From contig NC_014212.1 in the NCBI RefSeq assembly GCF_000092125.1, forward strand, positions 2,438,001 through 2,502,000: a stretch of 64,000 bases of DNA, written 5' to 3'. The number at the start of each line of letters is the position of its first letter. The stretch's first letter is position 1. Below are positions 59,039 through 64,000 of the stretch, in pieces. The DNA comes from Allomeiothermus silvanus DSM 9946. GTDB taxonomy: Bacteria > Deinococcota > Deinococci > Deinococcales > Thermaceae. Made by a program: the position numbers and the translations under genes. A model generated the notes under the pieces. That model was given only the letters and a program-made list of their open reading frames with translations, was not told the DNA's origin and did not search any database.

Positions 59039-60070
59039 CTATCGGAGCGCTGGTACCACCCGGTTCCTCCCGGCCCGCTTGGCTTCGTAAAGCGCCTCAT
59101 CCGCGGTGGCAATAAGGGTATGGGGCTCCTCTGCAGCAGCCGTCTGGGCGGCTACCCCTACGCTGATGGTGAGGGGGCGCAAAGGCCAAGGAGCACGTTC
59201 TATTGCCTGGCGAAGGCGTTCCGCCAAGGCCACCGCTCCTGTGAGGGTGGTGTTGGGTAGTACCACTGCAAACTCCTCCCCACCGTACCGGGCTGGCAGA
59301 TCCCCTGCCCGTAGCATCATTTTGATTCGGTAGGCGACCTGCTGGAGTACCTCGTCTCCAGCTGAGTGGCCATAGGTATCGTTGTACTCTTTAAACCCGT
59401 CTACATCAATCATCAAAAGCGAGAGCGGCTGATCATAGCGCAACGCCCTGTGAAACTCCTCCTTCAGGCGAGCCATCAACACTCGGCGGTTGTAAAGACC
59501 CGTCAGTTCGTCGTGGTCAGCCAGAACCTTAAGCCGGGCATTGGCTTCCTCGAGCAACTCTTGGTAACGCTGACGCTCTCTGATCTCGCGGCGCAACTCG
59601 AGCTGGGCCATCACCTGACGCGCAAGGGCAGCCAGGGCTTTTTGCTCCTCCTCTTCCATCTGGCGGGGCTGACGGTCCATGACGCATACCGTTCCAAGCG
59701 CCTCCCCATTCGGGGTTATCAGCGGAGCCCCCGCGTAAAAGCGAATTTTAGGCTCTCCAACGACCAGTGGGTGGTCTGCAAAGCGCTCATCCTGCCAAGC
59801 ATCGCTGACCACCGTCACCCCGTGTTGCAAGATGGCGTGGGCGCAAAAGGAGGCCTCGCGGGGAATCTCGTGGATCTCGAGCCCCTGGGCGGATTTAAAC
59901 CACTGCCGCTGGCGATCGATAAAGGAGATGAGGGCGATAGGAGTCCGGCCGATGTGGGCTGCCAGGAGGGCCAGGTCGTCGTAGGCCGACTCCGGCAGGG
60001 TGTCGAGAATCCGGTACTCGTACAGCTTGGCCAGCCGGGCTTCTTCATTGGTGGGAAATGGGGCTTGCAT
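59039..60070 (-). CDS. GAF-GGDEF diguanylate cyclase
   Basis: Cytoplasmic enzyme of 343 residues that makes c-di-GMP from two GTP. Residues 20-160 are a GAF sensor (SAYDDLALLAAHIGRTPIALISFIDRQRQWFKSAQGL; APLITPNGEALGTVCVMD). A linker helix at 160-183 leads to the GGDEF domain (DELTGLYNRR, LLMIDVDGFKEYND, active site RYGGEEFAV at 261-269). RAGD (254-257) lies exactly five residues before GGEEF, which is the inhibitory RxxD I-site. It stands alone and opposite the flanking genes. Confidence 0.93.
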   Translation of the reverse strand: MQAPFPTNEEARLAKLYEYRILDTLPESAYDDLALLAAHIGRTPIALISFIDRQRQWFKSAQGLEIHEIPREASFCAHAILQHGVTVVSDAWQDERFADHPLVVGEPKIRFYAGAPLITPNGEALGTVCVMDRQPRQMEEEEQKALAALARQVMAQLELRREIRERQRYQELLEEANARLKVLADHDELTGLYNRRVLMARLKEEFHRALRYDQPLSLLMIDVDGFKEYNDTYGHSAGDEVLQQVAYRIKMMLRAGDLPARYGGEEFAVVLPNTTLTGAVALAERLRQAIERAPWPLRPLTISVGVAAQTAAAEEPHTLIATADEALYEAKRAGRNRVVPALR

Positions 60071-60196
60071 GGATACACAGCATGATACCGCCTCCGGCCT
60101 CTCCCTTGCACAAATATAGCTTTAATGCTTGCCCTCCCAACGCCATCGCTCAGAGAAGGTCCAGACCGAAACTGCTTTGGATAGGTATAACACCCG

Positions 60197-60209
60197 TACA
60201 ATATTTCTC
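60197..60209 (+). promoter_or_regulatory. -10 box TACAAT before murE
   Basis: TACAAT at 60197-60202 ends 7 nt before GTG 60210. A second box TATAAC lies at 60186-60191. No Shine-Dalgarno, so transcription probably starts at the codon. Confidence 0.5.
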
Positions 60210-61634
60210 GTGCTGCGCCTCGATCAACTCTTCGGCCCTAGCTATCCCACAACCCCGGTGACGGGGATCACCCATGACTCGAGGTTGGTGCAGCCAGGAT
60301 TCATCTTTGTGGCTATTGAGGGCCTGCCCTTGGCTAACCGCCCTCCCCTGAACGGGCACGATTTCATCCCCGAGGCCATCGCCCGAGGCGCAGTGGGCAT
60401 CGTGGGCACCCAAGACCTCGAGCTCCCCGTTCCTTACCTCAAGGTCGCCGACCCCCGCTCGGCCCTAGCTGACCTTGCGGCGGCCTTTTGGGGTCACCCA
60501 GCGAAGATGCTACAGCTAGTCGGTATCACCGGCACCAAGGGCAAGACCACCGTCACCGTGCTTGCCCACCACCTGCTCCAATTTGCCGCTCCGCCCGCAG
60601 GCCGAATCTCTACGGTAGGGGTCAGGGTCGGTGAGGAAGAGTACTTCCTAAGCGGCCACTTCACCACACCGGAAGCCCCTCAGGTGCAGGAGATGCTAGC
60701 CCGGTTCGTGAAAGCGGGCTGCAAGCAGGCCGTCCTCGAGGTCAGCAGCCACGCTCTGGCGCTCGAACGGGTGCGCGGTCTGGAGTACGAGGTAGGAGTC
60801 TGGACCAACCTCTCCGAGGACCACCTGGACTTCCACGGCAGCATGGAGAACTACTTTGCCGCTAAACAAACCCTGCTGCGGCGCTCGCGGTTCGGCGTTC
60901 TCAACCGGGAAGACCCCTATTACCCGCAGCTTCCCGGCCTGACGCACTGGAGCTACGGTATGGGCGGCGACTGGCAGGCAGAGAACCTGCTGGAGACTGC
61001 CGGGGGGCTACATTTTCGGGTCAGATCCCCCCTGGGAGCGTTCAAAGTGAGCCTGCCCATGATCGGGAAGTTCAATGCCCTGAACGCCCTGGCAGCGATG
61101 GCTGCTGCCGCCAGACTGGGCGTAAAGATCCCCGAGTTGCAGGCCGGGCTCGAGTTCTTCCCCGGAGTGCCGGGGCGGATGCAGATCGTACAGGCTACCC
61201 CTTTTCGGGTCATCGTAGACTTCGCCCACACCGAGTCCAGCGTGCGGGCGGCCCTCGAGACCTTGCGCCCCACCACCCGGGGGCGTTTGGTGATCGTGGT
61301 AGGGGCCGCTGGAGAGCGCGGGGCCGAGCGCCGCACGGGAATTGGGCGCGCCGCCGGGGAACTCGCCGATTTGGCGGTCTTCACCGAGGAAGACCACCGC
61401 TCAGAGAACCTCGAGGCCATCCTGCAAACCATGGCCGAGTCCGCCAAGGCAGTAGGAGGGCAGTACGCTCTCATCCCTGACCGACGCGAGGCCATCCGCT
61501 GGGCCATCGCGCACGCCCAACCGGGGGACACCCTCCTCTTGGCGGGCAAGGGACATGAAAGGACGCTCGAGCGCGGCAGCGAAGTTCTACCTTGGAACGA
61601 GGTAGAAGAGGCGCGGAAGGCGCTGGGGTTGTAA
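60210..61634 (+). CDS. murE: UDP-N-acetylmuramoyl-tripeptide synthetase MurE
   Basis: Cytoplasmic ligase that adds the third amino acid to UDP-MurNAc-L-Ala-D-Glu, 474 residues. ATP motif GITGTKGKTTVTVLAHH, central FSSHALALERV-like segment (EVSSHALALERVRG), the NLSEDHLDFHG metal loop and the C-terminal AGKGHERT are visible. The usual DNPR motif for diaminopimelate is replaced here by TEEDHRSENL, which fits the L-ornithine peptidoglycan known in Thermus. GTG 60210 is preferred over an earlier frame start at 60129 because a TACAAT box lies just before it. Confidence 0.9.
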   Translation: MLRLDQLFGPSYPTTPVTGITHDSRLVQPGFIFVAIEGLPLANRPPLNGHDFIPEAIARGAVGIVGTQDLELPVPYLKVADPRSALADLAAAFWGHPAKMLQLVGITGTKGKTTVTVLAHHLLQFAAPPAGRISTVGVRVGEEEYFLSGHFTTPEAPQVQEMLARFVKAGCKQAVLEVSSHALALERVRGLEYEVGVWTNLSEDHLDFHGSMENYFAAKQTLLRRSRFGVLNREDPYYPQLPGLTHWSYGMGGDWQAENLLETAGGLHFRVRSPLGAFKVSLPMIGKFNALNALAAMAAAARLGVKIPELQAGLEFFPGVPGRMQIVQATPFRVIVDFAHTESSVRAALETLRPTTRGRLVIVVGAAGERGAERRTGIGRAAGELADLAVFTEEDHRSENLEAILQTMAESAKAVGGQYALIPDRREAIRWAIAHAQPGDTLLLAGKGHERTLERGSEVLPWNEVEEARKALGL

Positions 61635-61697
61635 GAGAGCCCTCACCCCAAGTGCTCGATGCGAAGCATTCGGCGCCGTATCTCTTGAAGGAACGAG

Positions 61698-61746
61698 GCG
61701 GTTAACCCTGGGCGTTTAGCATTTGGCGTCTAGCGTTTAGCATGGG
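61698..61746. repeat. Heptad-phased intergenic repeat, locus 11
   Basis: Seven units in phase between murE and the NIF3 gene; three of them are GCGTTTA-like (GCGTTTA, GCGTCTA, GCGTTTA), with GCATTTG between. The block repeats the order at 39465-39490. Confidence 0.7.
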
Positions 61747-61749
61747 CTC

Positions 61750-62526
61750 ATGCACCGAGATGTCCTTGTAGGATGGTTGGACGAATTGCTCCGCACCCAG
61801 GAGATCAGCAAACTCTACCGCGATCCCTCCCTCAATGGGCTCCAGGTGGAGGGAAAAGAGCAAGTAACTAAAATCGGAGCAGCCGTAGACGCAGCCCAAG
61901 CCACCATCACCAAGGCCATAGAGCTAGGGGTGGACTTTCTCATCGTCCACCATGGGTTGTTCTGGGGGGGCCAACATCCGGTGGTAGGGACCCACAAACG
62001 GCGGCTCGAGGCCCTCTTTAGGGGTGGCATCAACCTGTACGCCTCGCATCTGCCCCTCGACATCCACCCCGAGGTGGGCAACAATGCGGTGATCGCTCAA
62101 AAGCTGGGGCTAGTGGATCTCGAGCCCTTCGAGGTGGGATACATCGGACGGCTGCCGCAGGCACGGTCCATCGCCGATCTAGCTACCGAGATGGGTCGGA
62201 TCACCGCCACAGCAGACGAGTTTGGAAACCTCATCGCCAACCAGTGCCTGATCCACCAGGGGGGCCCCAGCGAGGTAAGCCGGGTAGCGGTGGTATCGGG
62301 GAGCGGGTCAGACCTCATCAGCGCGGCCCATTCCCGGGGAGCCGAGTTGCTCATTACCGGGGAGCCCAAGCACCAAAACTTCCACGAGACTTTCGAGCGC
62401 GGCATGAACGCCATCTATGCCGGGCACTACGACACCGAGACCTTTGGCGTGAAGGCTCTGGCGGAGCGGATCGAAAAAGAGTTCGGCCTGCCTTGGGTTT
62501 TTATCGAGCACCCCACCGGCCTGTAG
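61750..62526 (+). CDS. NIF3-family (YbgI-like) dinuclear metal protein
   Basis: Protein of 258 residues that forms a hexameric toroid with two metals in known members. Metal ligands are visible in VDFLIVHHGLFWGG (His-His), LYASHLPLDIHPEVGNN (His, Asp) and GEPKHQNFHET/IYAGHYDTETFG (His, Glu). Proposed roles include GTP cyclohydrolase 1 type 2 activity, but function is unsettled. Start ATG 61750, with no Shine-Dalgarno. Between murE and tmk. Confidence 0.9.
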   Translation: MHRDVLVGWLDELLRTQEISKLYRDPSLNGLQVEGKEQVTKIGAAVDAAQATITKAIELGVDFLIVHHGLFWGGQHPVVGTHKRRLEALFRGGINLYASHLPLDIHPEVGNNAVIAQKLGLVDLEPFEVGYIGRLPQARSIADLATEMGRITATADEFGNLIANQCLIHQGGPSEVSRVAVVSGSGSDLISAAHSRGAELLITGEPKHQNFHETFERGMNAIYAGHYDTETFGVKALAERIEKEFGLPWVFIEHPTGL

Positions 62527-62570
62527 AGACATTCCCAGAGGGCCCTCCCAGTACCCCACACCTATCATGA

Positions 62571-63185
<615 letters not shown>

Positions 63186-63188
63186 CGC

Positions 63189-63200
63189 TATGCTTGACCC
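63189..63200 (+). promoter_or_regulatory. -10 box TATGCT before the glutaminyl cyclase gene
   Basis: TATGCT at 63189-63194 ends 6 nt before ATG 63201, and there is no Shine-Dalgarno. It lies just after the tmk stop. Confidence 0.5.
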
Positions 63201-64000
63201 ATGCAAAGGCCGTATCGTAAGCACATGCGCTCTCTAGCTCCCTTCCTCCTGGTGCTGCTGAGCCTAGCCTGTAGCCAGCAGAACACCCCTAAAGCCGTGC
63301 AAACCTACACCTTTCGGGTGGTTAACACCTTCCCTCACGACCCCCAGGCCTTCACCCAAGGGTTGATCTTCCACGACGGCTTCCTGTACGAGGGGACCGG
63401 GCTCGAGGGGCGATCCGAGCTGCGCAAAGTCGAGTTGCAAACCGGCAAAGTGGTGCAGCGTAAAGCTTTAGGGCAACAGTATTTCGGTGAGGGCATCACC
63501 TTACTGGGCGGACACATCTACCAGCTCACCTGGAAGAACAAGGTAGGCTTCGTCTACGACCCCGAGACTTTTGCGCTACAGCGCACCTGGAACTACACCA
63601 CCGAAGGTTGGGGCCTCACCCACGACGGCAAACAGCTCATTCTGAGCGACGGAACTGCCAAGCTGTATTTTCTTGACCCACAAACCCTCAAGGTCGAACG
63701 TACCCTCCTGGTCACCCTGAACGGGCAACCCCTCCCGATGCTCAACGAGCTCGAGTATGTGAAGGGCAAGATCTACGCCAACGTCTGGCAGACCCCCCAG
63801 ATCGTGATCATAGATCCCCAGAGCGGCCGGGTCGAGGGAGTGGTAGACCTCACCAACTTGGTTTTGCTCAATCTTGGGGCTGACGTGCTCAACGGAATCG
63901 CCTACGACCCCGCCAGCGACCGGCTATTCGTCACCGGCAAGCTCTGGCCGAGGTTGTTTGAGATTCAGCTCGTGCCCTCCCCTGCTGGCGCAGGGACTTC
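63201..64000 (+). CDS. Glutaminyl-peptide cyclotransferase, lipoprotein (3' end outside window)
   Basis: Secreted enzyme that cyclises N-terminal glutamine of proteins to pyroglutamate, 266 codons visible with the stop beyond the window. The N-terminus has a lipoprotein signal (LLSLAC, the lipobox Cys near residue 24), so the mature part is anchored at the membrane surface. The body has propeller-type repeats: FPHDPQAFTQGLIFHDGFLYEGTGLEGRSELRKVEL and later YFGEGITLLGGHIYQLTWK, WGLTHDGKQLILSDG, LNELEYVKGKIYANVW, LNGIAYDPASDRLFVTGKLWPRLFEI, all typical. ATG 63201 is supported by the TATGCT box; ATG 63225 is possible. Confidence 0.9.
   Translation, partial: MQRPYRKHMRSLAPFLLVLLSLACSQQNTPKAVQTYTFRVVNTFPHDPQAFTQGLIFHDGFLYEGTGLEGRSELRKVELQTGKVVQRKALGQQYFGEGITLLGGHIYQLTWKNKVGFVYDPETFALQRTWNYTTEGWGLTHDGKQLILSDGTAKLYFLDPQTLKVERTLLVTLNGQPLPMLNELEYVKGKIYANVWQTPQIVIIDPQSGRVEGVVDLTNLVLLNLGADVLNGIAYDPASDRLFVTGKLWPRLFEIQLVPSPAGAGT

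Overview
The window looks like chromosomal DNA of a thermophile of the Thermaceae, most like Meiothermus/Allomeiothermus. The reasons are high G+C, many probable leaderless genes (a TANNNT box 6-9 nt before ATG/GTG), heavy use of the palindrome CTCGAG, a MurE without the usual diaminopimelate motif, and aguA/aguB polyamine genes. This assignment is inference; no rRNA is present. I saw no tRNA, rRNA or CRISPR array.

0-17.6 kb is an amine-uptake and catabolism region. On the + strand lie the end of a PotC-type permease, two near-duplicate PotD/PotF-type binding proteins, two class III aminotransferases, two GNAT acetyltransferases (one AAC(6')-like), a YtcJ-like amidohydrolase and an FAD amine/amino-acid oxidoreductase. 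An intact-ended ISAs1-type element (8409-9552, 10-bp target duplication) sits inside it. On the - strand is a second transporter in the E. coli ydcS-T-U-V-W order, ending in a gamma-aminobutyraldehyde-type dehydrogenase, with a LysR gene upstream. Imported polyamine could go through aminotransferase or oxidase, then aldehyde dehydrogenase and GabT, to succinate semialdehyde.

17.7-26.7 kb holds an amber-interrupted DUF427 gene, small orphan proteins, a MIP18/DUF59 Fe-S assembly factor, a protease-like/propeller/beta-barrel fusion, an N-acetylmuramoyl-L-alanine amidase with a large insertion, a decayed VWA relic, and a membrane CCG-domain Fe-S oxidoreductase.

26.7-34.3 kb is an insertion-rich, decaying region: a degenerate IS that truncates a BTAD/AAA regulator, an IS481-type element, an IS5-type fragment, and small genes (PIG-L deacetylase, DinB-like, NIPSNAP-like, CAP, YuiD/PAP2-like).

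34.3-43.4 kb holds folD-nusB-asp23, then a branched-chain/acyl-type ABC transporter (livK-H-F-G, acyl-CoA ligase, livM) on the - strand. 43.5-50.5 kb holds an HNH relic, a methyltransferase/TPR fusion, a deoxyhypusine-synthase-family protein, a second identical IS481 copy and an MFS transporter.

50.6-64 kb is mostly + strand housekeeping: argS-htrA, tandem deoxynucleoside kinases, aguA-aguB, a subtilase, (a - strand diguanylate cyclase), murE, a NIF3-like protein, tmk and a glutaminyl cyclase cut by the window end.

The most unusual signal is a dispersed heptanucleotide-phased repeat (consensus near GCGTTTR, reading GCNNNTR) in at least a dozen short intergenic gaps. It resembles the STRR heptamers of filamentous cyanobacteria.
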